64,000 nucleotides of DNA from assembly GCA_037893225.1 (NCBI GenBank), contig JAZGUH010000198.1, positions 310,001 to 374,000 on the forward strand, given 5' to 3'. This stretch comes from Hippasteria phrygiana (lineage: Eukaryota > Echinodermata > Asteroidea > Valvatida > Goniasteridae). The notes under the pieces are model-generated. The model made no database searches. It saw only the letters and a program-made list of their open reading frames with translations, and had not been told where the DNA came from. This document shows, piece by piece, positions 33,897 through 45,423 of this stretch (positions are counted from its first letter, which is position 1; each line of letters begins with the position of its first letter). Both the position numbers and the translations under genes were made by a program.

Positions 33897-34157
33897 CTAA
33901 ATTTTGAAGTGAGCCCGGTTTACCATCTCCCTAACATTAATTCTGTCTAAAGCCGATTTAAAAGTACCCAGATCTGGTGTAGAGCGGACATCTTCTGGTA
34001 GTAGGTTCCACTCTGGAATTGATCGCGGGTACAGTGAAAACTTCAGGCAATCTTGGACAGTGTTTTTGCAGAATCGGAGAGTATTTGGTAGGAACGGACA
34101 ATATTTGGAAGGGTGCAGAAAAACGTAGATGTGCAGAGAATAAATCGTAGTAAACAA
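33897..34157 (-). pseudogene. LINE reverse transcriptase C-terminal tail (B)
   Basis: The minus-strand frame contains LYPRSIPEWNLLPEDVRSTP followed by FKSAL. This is the conserved post-polymerase ending of non-LTR retrotransposon ORF2 proteins (FPRTI-x-WN-LP ... FK-x-L; family knowledge). About 87 codons remain; upstream polymerase motifs are missing, so it is a 5-prime-truncated relic. The tail and 3-prime sequence downstream are collinear with it. The C copy (53,531-53,746) has lost the LPEDVRSTP segment. Confidence 0.7.
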
Positions 34158-35207
34158 AAATTATCAAAGTTAGTTTTACGCTACTTTAGTACATAGTCAG
34201 TTTTTCCTTCCTCCCATGGTCATACGCACGTGTTTCGACAACAGGTGAACACTGTCAGTATCACGAAAAATACAAAGATTTGACAAATATAACCTAAGTT
34301 GAACTATCACTATTAAAAGCTATTTCAACAAATCCACGAATCCTCAGTAATCGCATGTAAAAAGGAAATCGTTCAAAGAAATTGTAAAATGAAATGTAAT
34401 ATGAAAATACATGATGTCTTGATAGCCCGAGCTCAACAGAAAGCCACGTAATATATGGGCGGCCAAAAGACCCAAAATTAACTAAATTCGAAAAGAACAA
34501 ACAACCCCTAACAAACGAAAGACAAACCAGCAATCAATGGACAAAACAATAAACGGACAAATATAGGTTTTCCCCGCACATTTTATAACTGTTTTCATTC
34601 AAATTCATAAACGGTTAACTTAAATTTTGTCTCGAAAATTCATGACCTTGCATATCCATGTTCAATTTCGTATTTGGTCGCTCGTGTTCGCACTTTGCCC
34701 AAATAATTTAATACATTTGCCATACTTTTTGGTAAAAGATTTCAATTTCGTCGTCCGCAGTTGCCTAACGTACGATAGATGAAGCAATTTCGTCATTTTG
34801 CAATCAATGTCATATAAATGTCACATGATTGTATGCTATCTTTGGTATTTTTACCTTTTCATCTTTTCATTTCCACTTTAAACGTATTTACCTAATTTTT
34901 GGTGTGTCTGAGTAGTATTTTTCTTGTGTAACGTATATAGGTCTATAACCTTAAATACGCATTTATCATGTATATTAATGTGCATAATTATATCCTTTCA
35001 AAAATTTGTGTATCCATTTAGTTCTTCGACAGTTTTATGCGACAACAACTGGAAGACATAAGGTCTCTACACATACAAATATATATGTATACTTTCGATT
35101 TCATGCAAGAAATAAGTAGGCCTATACTTATGAACAGAAAATGTATTCGTATTTTCACATCTTTCAGAAACAGTCAATTCGGTTCTTCTTGTTCTTTGGA
35201 TGGCTGT

Positions 35208-35354
35208 TCAACCTTCAATTTCTTGTCTTGCAATACACCGTGCCAAATACGTCTGTGCATGGTTGTACCAGCGTGCGTATTTTTCTGGAGTGATGACATC
35301 TATGTTCTCTTCAGCTACATTTTTGCAGATGTCGTGCTCGCCAATCTTGAAGAT
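35208..35354 (-). pseudogene. DDE transposase C-terminal remnant (B)
   Basis: The minus-strand frame ends ITPEKYARWYNHAQTYLARC-IARQEIEG-stop. It resembles the ITPDKC-x-GW-x-RH ... FPRCLARE ending of invertebrate DDE_3-type (IS630/mariner-related) transposases, from memory. An in-frame TGA at 35,355-35,357 bounds it upstream; beyond that the frame reopens (NSSDSLALNSFVNKLELVTL) without the catalytic DDE residues being recognisable. The C copy reads ITPDKCARWYNHAHTYLARC, closer to the family pattern, and has the same TGA. Both are dead. Confidence 0.4.
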
Positions 35355-36365
35355 TCACACCAACTTCTATGGCAGCATCAGCAACGTCACCAACTCTAGC
35401 TTGTTCACAAAGCTATTTAAAGCCAGACTATCCGATGAATTTGAGCGAAAAATTCTTGAAATCGCTCGAACAAAGACGAATTCAATCATTACACTATGAA
35501 GATGATCATCGGATTAGACGAATTCCATTGAAATCTGACGACATTGAATGGAACAGTGTTGCAATTGATTGACCATTGATCACTTGGAATGACCAATGAC
35601 TAAATTCATTGTAGCATTTGCTCGTTCCAGTCTTCTTAGGACGAAATTTAAGTTAACCGTTTATGAACTTCATTGAAAAAGTTTTAAAATGTGCGGGAAA
35701 ACCTATACTAACAAACGACGACAAAACACGTCAAAGATAGACAAAACCACACACAGACGAGGGAAAATTCGTAAAGAAGGAATTAAGGACCGTGGAATTA
35801 ACAAAGATCAATTACAGTAACAAAGCAGTGCGAAAACAAACAAAAGACAAACCAATAATCAATTCACAGCAGAAACAAAGGACACAGCAGCAATCATAGG
35901 ACAAGCACGAACAAATGAAGACAAAAAGGAAGAAAAGACAACAATCAGAAAGGAGGAGCAACATAATTTGTAAAACAACGGGCATATCAGAAATAGAAAA
36001 ACGAACTGGCACACGACTATGTTGACGTACTATTGTGTTTATTCACAGGCTGGTATATGCTGCACTGTTAAAGCCGTTGCCCAAATCGGGTCTTTTGTGG
36101 CTGCAGCTTCGAATTTGGCCATTGACAGGCTACGGTGAAGAGCCGTAGCCATTGATAATGTCTGTAGATTTTTACGGTCGGTCAGTCGGTCGGTCCGAGG
36201 CCAACAACAATTTTTGTATGCCTTATGTTTACATACACTGATCTTTTTGATCGCATATCGGTACGTACTGTACGTTGTTTTCGCACTGATCTTTCTTTGT
36301 TACTGTAATTGATCTTTCGCCAAGCAATCCACAAGGGAAACTGACTATTGGTAAATTTGAATACA

Positions 36366-36472
36366 TTTTCTCAATTAACAAAGAAACTGGCAGGAGCGAG
36401 ATTCGAACCTGCGAACCGGAGGTCGCAGGTTCGGATCCCGATCCTGTCAGTTTCTTTGTTCACTGAGAAACT
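36366..36472. repeat. Palindrome of two tRNA 3-halves, head to head (B)
   Basis: AACAAAGAAACTGGCAGGAG...GATTCGAACCTGCGA on one side and TCGCAGGTTCGGATC...CTGTCAGTTTCTTTGTT on the other: two T-arm/acceptor halves of the SINE tRNA in inverted orientation, about 107 bp. B-box words lie on both strands. The copy in C is 55,940-56,076. Confidence 0.7.
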
Positions 36473-36603
36473 GTAATTGATCTTTGTTAATTCCACGGTC
36501 CTTCGTTCTTTACGAATTTTCCCTCGTCTATGTGTGGTTTTGTCCATCTTTGACGTGTTTTGTCGTCGTTTGTTAGTATTTGTCCGTCAATTGCTGCTTT
36601 GTC

Positions 36604-36635
<32 letters not shown>

Positions 36636-36770
36636 TTCGTTCGTTGTTTGTCTTTCGTTCGTTCGTTTGGGGTTGTTTGTTCTTTTCGAATTTAGTTAAT
36701 TTTGGCTCTTTTGGCCGCCCATAGTATTGGATGCACGCTTTGGGGACGCATGGTGTACGCAATGTCAACA

Positions 36771-36824
36771 CCCCCCCCCCCCCCCCCCCCGCCCCGCCGT
36801 GCGTACGTACGTACGTACGTACTT
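36771..36824. repeat. 20 bp C run and GTAC microsatellite
   Basis: Twenty C (36,771-36,790) are followed by GCCCCGCC and about five GTAC units (GTACGTACGTACGTACGTAC). In C the same site is a CCCCCT repeat (56,272-56,306). Confidence 0.8.
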
Positions 36825-37596
36825 TATGGGCGGCCCCTTTACGCGAACACTATTTGGCAAGCATCTGTAAACAATGTGACGTCATAGGCTAATATGCTAA
36901 TCAGCGGACACATTTTCGCAGGGGACACTTTTTGGCACGACACCGGTTCCTACCTTGCTTCTGTGGATTGCCAGACTTCCCAGATCTGGTGTCAGGCAGT
37001 GTGCGTTCGGTGCCTCCGCTGCGTCTGCGTCTACGTCTCCACCCGCTCACTTCTGATACAGGGTAACAATTAAAGATGGCATCCAATTAGTGTTCCTTGA
37101 AATATGCCGACGGAAAGAGTAAAGTGATAGGTGTAATTTCAAATTTCAAATACGAAAATGTACCTATTTTCGCTGCGTGACCCTCTTAATTATTACGCAA
37201 AAACAAGTGGACCCAACTTCTTTAAGTGCCATGAATGAAGCCTGTTGGGTACTGGTTCGAACTATATAATGAGGAGGTCAAACGAATAATGGTTGTTGCT
37301 TTGGAAAATTAGTATTCAAAATATAGGTTTTCTCGGCCAATTTTGCAAAATGCTTATTCATCCGCTGAGATTTTGAGAATCACCCTGAACACGCATTTCA
37401 TTTTCGCTACCAGTGTTAGATTCCGTTTCAGTTCAATCATTTAAGTATGTGCAGAACATCTCATATACACGACTTCTTCATCGCTTTAAGGTTAAGGCGA
37501 AATTCAAACACCCTTACAAAAAAGTTCTATAGAAATCTATAAAAAAAAATTCTGTAGAATTTCTATATGATATTCTATAGAATTCCTTTATAGAGT

Positions 37597-37723
37597 TTCT
37601 TTAGAGTTTCTGTAGAGTTTCTGTAGAGTTTCTGTAGAGTTTCTGTAGAGTTTCTGTAGAGTTTCTGTAGAGTTTCTGTAGAGTTTCTGTAGAGTTTCTG
37701 TAGAGTTTCTGTAGAGTTTCTTT
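37597..37723. repeat. 11 bp tandem array, AGAGTTTCTGT, about 11 units
   Basis: Units of GTAGAGTTTCT repeat without interruption inside the left arm of the 4 kb element, with TTTAGAGTTTCT variants at both edges. The absence from the right arm suggests local slippage expansion after the element formed. Confidence 0.9.
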
Positions 37724-38916
37724 AGAAAATGGGCCACTTCTCTATAAGACATTTTATAGAATTCTATAGAAATTTTACAATTCTATAAAAGATAATTCTA
37801 TAGAATGTCTATAAGATTCTACAGAATTTTTCTATAGATTTGTATATAATTTCTTTAGAGATCCTCTATAGTTTTTATAGAATTCTATAGAAAAATTACC
37901 ACTTTTCTATAAAACAGCTAGTAGAATTCTATAGAAATATGACCACTTTTCTATAAAACATCAAATAGAATTCTATAGAACTAGGACCACTTTTCTATAA
38001 AACATCTAGTAGAGTTCTATAGAAATAGGACCACTTTTCTATAAAACATCTAATAGAATTCTATAGAAATATGACCACTTTTCTATAAAACATCTAATAG
38101 AATTATATAGAAAGATGACTCCATTTTTATAAAATGTCATAAATATTTACAAACTTGGTAACTTTTCTAAACATTTTAATTAAATATCAACGTGATACAC
38201 TTCATCCTTCAAAATTAATATAATTGGAGATCAATACTTTTTTGCTGTGTACTTTTCACTGCATTTATTTCCAGCATAGGCCATGGCCAAAACGTCCTGA
38301 ATTTTTCCAAATCTAATACTGTACATGAATAATTTCACACAGGGAATTAATGAAAAATTTATAAATACATGTATAAGCACCTGATATGCGATCAACATTA
38401 ATTAAATAGGAAACTAAATAATTCCACATACATCATTGTTTTTATATTTAAAAAATGGTAGGCAAAAAGGAATTTAAAAAACTTTGGACGGATACAAAAC
38501 AAGTAAATTAAAGAAGGCTTGAATAGTTTTGTATTTTATAAACAAATGCAAGGAGACGACCAAGAATGATTACAGTATGAAAGATAAAAGAGCCTAAAAC
38601 ACATGAATCTTTAACAATGAAAAAAGATCCCACTAAAAATCTCTGAAATTTAACTGAGATTTAAGGGGGGAAACTACATTTTGGTTGTTAAAATATTAAT
38701 AGTGAACAATCAACCCTGTTGGCGCACTTGGAAAATTTACATTGATCTCTTCAGAAAATCAGCCCTGAAGACGGCCTTTGTGAAACTTTTACTAGTATAT
38801 ACATTTGTGGAAACTGATAAATCACCTGACGTAAAGAGAAATGTCCTGGCGAAAAATTTAACTCATACTTCCGAAAATCTAAAATACACACGGACTAGTG
38901 AAACTCGGTTTACTCC

Positions 38917-39345
38917 GGACACAGATGAAAATTTATGAAATAATTTTGTGGCGATCAATAGGCAAAAATTGAAAGTTATAAAATAAAACTATTTTTGAGG
39001 GTTAAATGGAATGGACTTTCTGATGGACTTAAAGCATGGGCAATCATGGGGGGCAATCATGGGGGAAACCCCCCCCCCCCCCCCCCCCCCAATATTTTGG
39101 GAGTTGACGGCTATGGCAGTGTGTCCCCCCCAAAAAACAAAAAGATTCTCCTTTGTCATATACATTTTATTTTCCCTTTTTATTTGAAATTTAGACAGCT
39201 GGCTAACAACTGTTTTGGTATCACTAACGTACAAAGCAACAATGGGTACAATCTTTACAGAATATTAGTCAAAATATGATTGTGTAAGCCAAAAAAAAGG
39301 AATGTCACCTCCTACTATAGTAACAATTGTAGACTTATACTGCAT
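38917..39345. repeat. Direct repeat unit 1 inside the 4 kb element
   Basis: ATTTTGTGGCGATCAATAGG ... CATGGGCAATC, a 22 bp C run (39,069-39,090) and GGAATGTCACCTCCTACTAT recur at 39,868-40,195. Unit 2 is shorter. A segment with AAGTTCGAAACGTCAGGCCA lies between the two units (near 39,450). Confidence 0.75.
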
Positions 39346-39597
39346 TCAAAAAGGTTTAACAAGTGTACAATTAAAAAAATAGCTGGCATGTGTGTTCCCT
39401 ACAAGTTTGTTTCTTGTACTCTGTCATTTGCCTTTGAGAAAGAACTTGCTTAAGTTCGAAACGTCAGGCCAGCTAATTTTTGTATTTGTATATTTCAGGT
39501 CCATTCAGTCAGTCAGCAGTTTGCAGCAGTTTTATTCATTTTCAAGTGTACAATTAAGAAAAGATCTTATATAATATACATGTAACTCGTAAGATCT

Positions 39598-39948
39598 TAC
39601 GGGAGAGGACTTGAGCGAGGACTCAGACGACTTAGGCAGCTCTGTAATGGGCGAAGACTTGGACGACTTGGGTAGCTCTGCATATGCAATGGATGAGGAT
39701 GACTCCAAATGGTGCGGGCAAACACAGTTCGATGCTAACGAGCTTGAACACGGGGCGAATTCACCTCCAACAAACAGCCGCAAAGAGACAAAACAGCGGG
39801 GGACGACATTGGCTCCCGACGCAAAAATATGGGGATATGAGCCCCAAATACTGAACCGTAGGCCTAGTATTACACAGATAAAAATTTATGAAAGAATTTT
39901 GTGGCGATCAATAGGCACAAATTTAAAGTTAAAAATGGACTTAAAGCA
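39598..39948 (+). CDS. Acidic open frame of unknown function in the 4 kb element
   Basis: A plus-strand frame reads SEDSDDLGSSVMGEDLDDLG with an internal duplication (DDLGSS twice), then a less acidic stretch with a KWCGQTQFDANELEHG segment, before running into the repeat unit. The first ATG is at about 39,647. Asp/Ser-rich composition and better-than-random codon use suggest a former coding fragment, possibly a captured exon. No domain is recognised and it has no clear stop before repeat sequence. Confidence 0.25.
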
Positions 39949-40195
39949 CGGGCAATCCGGGGGGGGGGGGGGGGACACGTCCCCCTCCCCCAATATTTTC
40001 CCCTTTGTCATATACATTTTATTTTCCCTTTTCATTTGAAATTTAGACAGCTAACTGGCTAATAAACAACTGTTTTGTTATCACTAACATACAAGCAACA
40101 ATGGGGACAATCTTTACAGAATATTAGTCAAAATAAGATTGTGTAAGCCAAAAAAGGGAATGTCACCTCCTACTATAGTAACAATTGTAGACTTA
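39868..40195. repeat. Direct repeat unit 2 inside the 4 kb element
   Basis: It matches 38,917-39,345 from ATAAAAATTTATGAAAGAAT through the G run (39,959-39,974) to AATTGTAGACTTA. The homopolymer here is G followed by a short C stretch, rather than all C as in unit 1. Confidence 0.75.
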
Positions 40196-42371
40196 CCGCA
40201 TACAAACAGCTTGTGATCAGCGTGACGACATGGTTCAACCATTCCTTCCTCTATGGTTCAACATGTTGCTTGTATCTTGTACGTGTGATCGATCATGTCC
40301 AAAGACTTGTCCATCCATCCAGCAATCACCAGTGTATTTTTTACATGTCATGTACAGGTTGAGTGTGTACATGAGCAGTGAATTATGTCCACAGGCGTAC
40401 ATGTAAATGCCATGCAAATATCCACGATTTTGACCCAGTTTTATACAATTTCTGCCATCAAGCCCATACTGCACTGCTAGCTGCACTGACATTCAACTGA
40501 CTGTAGTGCAGATTTCAAATTTCCCACACTGACCGTTTATCTCTGGTATGCAAGCAGCAAGGTCACCTTGTCATGTGACTTGAGTCTAAGTAACATGATA
40601 CTCTTGATGATGTAACAGTACATGTAGGCTTTGGTCTGTACAGGGTCTGTGTACACATCAACTTCCTGTTTGGCTTAGTAAACTGTTGGGCTAGCTGTGT
40701 GGTGTACTTACATGTATCATGGAGGAAGGAATTTCCTCCATGCATGTATGTGCTGTTGCATATATTCAGTGTTGCATGGTGTACACCCAGAGAGGTACAT
40801 ATTATGTACCAAACCTGCACCGAATTATGATGTGGTGTACAGACACCACAGTTCGGTAAGGGAAAACAAATGAATACTTTGAAAATGCTTATAATCGCTT
40901 CTTTAAAAATCATAGTCCTCAGCCTTGATCTTGTTAGTAAATTTGATTGAAAAAAAAAGATTTGTTAAAGTATTATATAGTTATACTCATCTTTAATTTC
41001 TACCGAAAAATAAAATCATACGGAGTGTTCTATATAATTCTATGTTTCTATAGAAATTAGGGGCATATTGTGGGTTACTTTAAATATGTACATACTTTCT
41101 ACAAACAAATTAATGTGTCTATAATTTCTATAGAAACATAGAATTCTATAGAAGACTGACAGGAATTTGTTTAATCAGTGCTCTATAGAAATCTATAGAT
41201 TTTTTTAAAAATCTCTATAGACAGTCTTCTTATTGAAGTATTCTATACAATTCTATGTTTCTATAGAAATTAGAAACATATTGTGGTTTACTATATAAAT
41301 GTACATACTTTCAACAAACAAATTGATATGTCTAATTTCTATAGAAACCATTCTATAGAACTGGAAGATTTGTTCTATAGAAATTTATATATTTTTTTAA
41401 AATCTCTATAGACAGCCTTAAATATTCTATAGAAAACCATTGCCTCTATAGAACCGTATAGAGCTCTATAACACACTCTATAGAATTCTATAGAACTTTT
41501 TTGTAAGGGCATTGACCAATCTATTTGCACCAAATACAATTTAAGGGTTTCTTTGTCATTAAACGTCTATACCTAAAATCAATTAGGAATAAAATTCTAA
41601 GCTGCATCATACATTATTGGTTGTAAATAGAAATCTCTGCAGTTGATGGAGTAACTTCAAATTAGGATCGCAAATGTCAAACTGGCTTGTTCTGCATTCG
41701 ATTGTTTTAATTTCCTTTTCCATTATTTACGGTACCTACATAGTGTTTAATAATGAAGAACTTTTATTTATTCTTGCATTACATTCTGTCAAATCCCGTC
41801 AGAGCCAACACTGATTACATCTGCAATCAAGTTCATTTTGTGACAGTTAGACTTTAGCCTCAATATAGGCTCTCTGGCCAGGCATCCAGTGAGATAAGTT
41901 TGTGCACGAGCGGTATCTCATTTCAATATCTGCTTGGATTTATAAAGATTCAGGTTTGAAATTCCGTGATGTAATCTGCTGTTCTGAATGAACAAAACTT
42001 ACTTTTGTTTGCAGTCACGAAATTGTATTCGCAAACTCGGCTGGAAAAGGCATGTTTGCGTAAATGAATGCACAGGTAACGTAACTGGCCGCCCGTTTTT
42101 TCAAAACCGAATGCATGGAAAATGAAAACGAAATTGGCCGGGAAAACCTATATAAAAAAACAAAAATAGAAAAGTAGCAGACAAACTAAAAAAGCAATAC
42201 ACACTATGAACATCTAACAGACAAAACGGCGCACTAACAATGAAAACTCCAATGTTACTTGGCACTTAATTGTTACTTGTTCACAGTGACACCATTTAAA
42301 ACGTTCATTGAATATTTTCATCTCTCAAGGAATAATGATTTCATTTGGAAATTGAACAGAAGCAATAATCT

Positions 42372-43124
42372 ATCGTGGCCCTGAAGGGACATGCACACAT
42401 CGCACATTTCTAGTTCTGCGCAGATTTCTGCGATGAGGCACATTTTATTGCAGATTTCTGCGCAGATATTTGCCATGTCGTACATTTTATCGCATATTTG
42501 TTTGCAGATTTCGGCCGCGGATTAAGCCGTGGATTCAGCCGCAGATTCAAAAACTCCAACACATCAAGTAAAAGGTAGTCAACAAAGTGTTTTTTTGGCA
42601 AGTTTTGTTTTAGTTTAATCAACAGAATGTTTAAGGTTTTAGCAAAATTACACGTTTTTAAATAACGAATACATTCTGCATGCTCAAAATTTAGAGAAGA
42701 CCGATTACGCTCACTAATTAGCTTCTAATTAAAGGGTTAACGAGAACTTTCTATTTCAAAAGGGCAAACAAACTTCAGAAAACTGAAGTTATCATTAGCC
42801 CTTTAATTAGAAGCTAATTAGTGAACGTAATCGGTCTTCTCGAAATTTTGAGCATGTATAATATATTCGTTATTAGACTATGTTTAAAAAACGTGTAATT
42901 TTGCTAAAACCTTAAACATTTTGTTGATGGAACCCCCAAAAGCACACTTTGTTGACCACATTTTACTTGATGGTTTGAGATTCTGAGTCTGCGGGTGCGA
43001 TAAAATGTGCGATAAAATGTGCCATGTAATGTGCTTGCCTCTGCGCAGACATCTGCGCAGACATCTGCGCAGACATCTGCGCAGACATCTGCGCAGACAT
43101 CTGCGCAGCCTTCAGGGCCACGAT
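42372..43124. repeat. Fold-back repeat (B) with a 6-unit 12 bp array
   Basis: It has the same ends as 3,096-4,034 (ATCGTGGCCCTGAAGGGAC / AGGGCCACGAT). The right arm holds six copies of GCGCAGACATCT (about 43,037-43,108). Flanks AATAATCT and AATAATCG suggest a 7 bp AATAATC duplication. An inner inverted pair with GAAGACCGATTACG lies at 42,690-42,735 and 42,790-42,845. Confidence 0.75.
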
Positions 43125-44189
43125 AATAATCGTCAATTCGAGAAATTCAAGAGCTTGGACACACATATAGACGTGTTTTTGCTGTATTCGTTAGGACGTG
43201 TATGTATATAATTGCACTAGGCCTATATACGTTTCGGCATAACTGAATAATACAAGGCCACTCTGCCAGCCTTTACCGAATTTCCTTAACTGAATACACG
43301 CAGTCATACAGAAACTGAGTTGAAGGTATAGGCAACAATAAACTGTACACGAAGGTGCGCTTTGATTTTAATATGAATAGATGGTCATGCTTGGTACAAG
43401 TACATGTACATTGAATTGCATTTTGTGTGTTGGAATGGCCAAGCTCAATGGGCTCAAGCACTCCTGTTCGATTAACATTGGCTAACCCCAATAGTTGACA
43501 TGCCCTTGTGATTCTCTGGTTGGTTTTGAGTACTGTATACCACCACCATCCACACGGTTAGTCGCCCTTTTTAATGGAGATGTACTCAAATAATGGAGGT
43601 GTACTCCGATTGTGAACTGAAAATTTGAAAACGTATATGCCCTTAAGATTTGTGTAAAATGTTCTTGTATTTGTGTTAACAAAATGTTGTGTAAATAATT
43701 ATTTACGCAGGGCCCCAATGGAAACCAGTTTTAAACTGTTTGAGTACACACTGGGTAAATAATTGTAATAAATAAATTAAAATGTGTAAGATTCTACTGT
43801 TTTATACCCAGCTAGAGCCGTTTTTATATGGTCATTTTCTGTAAAAGTGGTGGCATAATCTTGGGGATTGAGTTTTGCAGTAAACGTTTGAAGGTTCGAG
43901 TATAAAGATGGAATTCGAAAATTGCTCTGACCCCGTTTTGTGATGTCGACATTCATAAAAATGCACAACTCATTCTATATTATCTATTGTATCCGAGTCT
44001 ACAAGCAAAGTAGCTTCCCCTTCAGATCCCGCATTATTTTGATCGCAGCACTCCATTTTAAGTATTCGGGTGTATATCCCTGAATGTTGGTATATACAGA
44101 CTTTCAGAGAATACTGTACTTTGAACCGTTTTAAGACTCCATTAAGACCCTATCAAGGGGAGGTGAGTTGGTCACATCGACGATGGAAG

Positions 44190-44530
44190 TTACCCCGCCT
44201 GAGCTTTTATGTCTGAAAATTGGGATAATTTCTGTGGAATCTGTTGAAGAATTATCATTCTGATCTCGGCCAAGGAAACGCGTAACGGGTGGTAGGTTTG
44301 GCAATTCAAAAATGTCGCCAAGCCTGCCACCTTTTCTTTATGCAAGTTTGACCCGAACAAAGCCACTCGGGGTACGAAGCTAAACAGACGAAGAATCAAA
44401 GATACAAGAGGCATATCGGAATTAATATTCCTCTTAAAGAAGGAAAGGTTGGAAGATGATGGGAAACATGCACCAAGTAAAGAATTCCATATAGAGATAC
44501 AAAACGAGGGGAAAAGTTATTGCATTAGGT
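44190..44530 (-). pseudogene. LINE reverse transcriptase tail-like fragment (B)
   Basis: The minus-strand frame contains IWNSLLGACFPSSSNLSFFK then RNINSDMPLVSLILRLF. The order WNSL(P)...S-x-L-x-FK-R matches the C-terminal tail of non-LTR reverse transcriptases. Copy C keeps WNSLPGACFPSSSNLSCFKR, with the conserved P. Beyond this the frame continues to a stop at 44,190 without known motifs. The evidence is shorter and weaker than for 33,897-34,157. Confidence 0.4.
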
Positions 44531-45263
44531 ACAGCTATACAGTATATTGGTCGGAACTGGCGGAAAGCCGAGTTCCTTCACGCTTAAACAGCCTAACTGG
44601 AGGAACCAAGCTGAACAGGGTGGCGGAGCATTTACCATGAAAATGCCTGTAGAATAGACTACTCTCCTATTTCCAAAGATCGAAAATTCACTCCATTCCA
44701 GTGAAAATTCACTCCCACAGTCTGAAACCAGGGACCAGAGGTTTAAGAGTGAAATTCATTCAATCGAAAATATCGAATTTTCACTCGAGTGGCGACTGAT
44801 TTGGTTCTTTTTTCTTTTTAGAGTATTCAATCTAAAAACAGTGATTTTCACTCTAAATCGTCTAATCCCTAATTTCACTCTTTAGGATTTAAAGAGTAAG
44901 AGTAACAACATATCTCCCTGATTCTAACCCTTTACCTAGGATGGCTTTTATCCTAATAATTATATCGGGTGCGTTACACTCGTGTTTGACTAACTTTTGA
45001 GATTACTGGCACGGCCGGTAAATACTTACCCGCTGGTTCATTGAGAAGGAGCAGCCCAGTCAGCAAGAGAACGACGACGAGTGTGGATTGATTCATCTTG
45101 GCAAAGTTTACTCACTTGCGAGTCTTGAAATCTCTTCGCGCTATTTTCTTCGGAGAGTCACCGACGTCAAGTATACTGCCTGTCGCGTGAATGTCGGACT
45201 ATATCTCGCAAAATCCGACTTGCTGGTTATGCTGCGCATGGTCATGGCTCCCTACACCCAAAC

Positions 45264-45423
45264 AATGAGAAGCAGAGTTTTCATGGGTATCGCCGGCCCA
45301 ACGCAACATAGCATTGTCCTCACGAGTATAGGAAAGTACACATCGATGGGTGTGCGTTTGTATAGCTATTCAGACCGTGCACCTTCAACAAAGAGGACAA
45401 TGGGGCCCGCCTTTTTTTTTCAG
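45264..45423. other. Right edge of copy B
   Basis: After TCGCAAAATCCG the B sequence departs from C. The segment 45,311-45,405 (GCATTGTCCTCACGAGTATA ... AAGAGGACAATGGGG) repeats 31,472-31,565 from inside copy B. Confidence 0.5.

Larger units (their letters stand above)
34456..36721 (-). mobile_element. 2.3 kb TA-flanked transposon, TGGGCGGCCAAAAGACCC ends
   Basis: TGGGCGGCCAAAAGACCCAA at 34,456 is mirrored by TTTTGGCCGCCCA ending at 36,721. The inverted ends extend over 60 bp (TTAACTAAATTCGAAAAGAA). TA lies on both sides (34,454-34,455 and 36,722-36,723). A TA duplication suggests Tc1/mariner-type insertion, and a minus-strand transposase-like C-terminus (35,208-35,354) lies inside. The copy in C (from about 54,042) keeps the left end, but its right end is broken near 56,258. 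The rest is AT-rich with repeats such as AACGACGACAAAACACG. Confidence 0.65.
37511..41509. mobile_element. 4.0 kb transposon with CCCTTACAAAAAAGTTCTAT ends; empty site in copy C
   Basis: CCCTTACAAAAAAGTTCTAT at 37,511 is mirrored exactly at 41,486-41,509. Copy C reads ATTCAAACATTGACCAAT (around 57,155-57,172) with no element. B has ATTCAAACA before and CATTGACCAAT after it, so the target duplication is CA. Subterminal arms (37,520-38,130 and 40,985-41,505) are packed with the 10 bp palindrome TTCTATAGAA. The core has a direct duplication, poly-C tracts and one acidic open frame but no recognisable transposase, so it is probably non-autonomous. A 2 bp duplication fits CACTA- or ISL2EU-like elements; this is uncertain. 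Confidence 0.85.
27091..45263 (+). repeat. Segmental duplication copy B
   Basis: It starts at about TTTTTCTCTCCGTTTTCCAACATC (27,110 versus 46,463 in C) and runs collinearly with C to GCAAAATCCG (45,217 versus 61,865). Insertions and deletions account for the length difference: B gains 28,899-29,110, nested repeats near 31,130-31,700 and 32,749-32,930, and the 4 kb element at 37,511-41,509. By eye the copies are highly similar; I give no percentage. It contains transposon relics but no intact gene. The unlisted parts between named features are AT-rich non-coding DNA. Confidence 0.85.

Noticed and set aside
34294..34533. Minus-strand frame conserved at 34,294 and 53,879
   Set aside because: It spans the terminal repeat of the TA-flanked transposon and is duplicated with it; not a recognisable protein.
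35037..35572. Plus-strand frames over the transposase tail
   Set aside because: They are antisense to the minus-strand frame that carries the ITPDKC...RW-x-NH pattern; the plus-strand peptides match nothing.
43777..43968. Minus-strand frame conserved between B (43,777) and C (59,759)
   Set aside because: Conservation is explained by the recent segmental duplication; no motif or codon bias supports coding.
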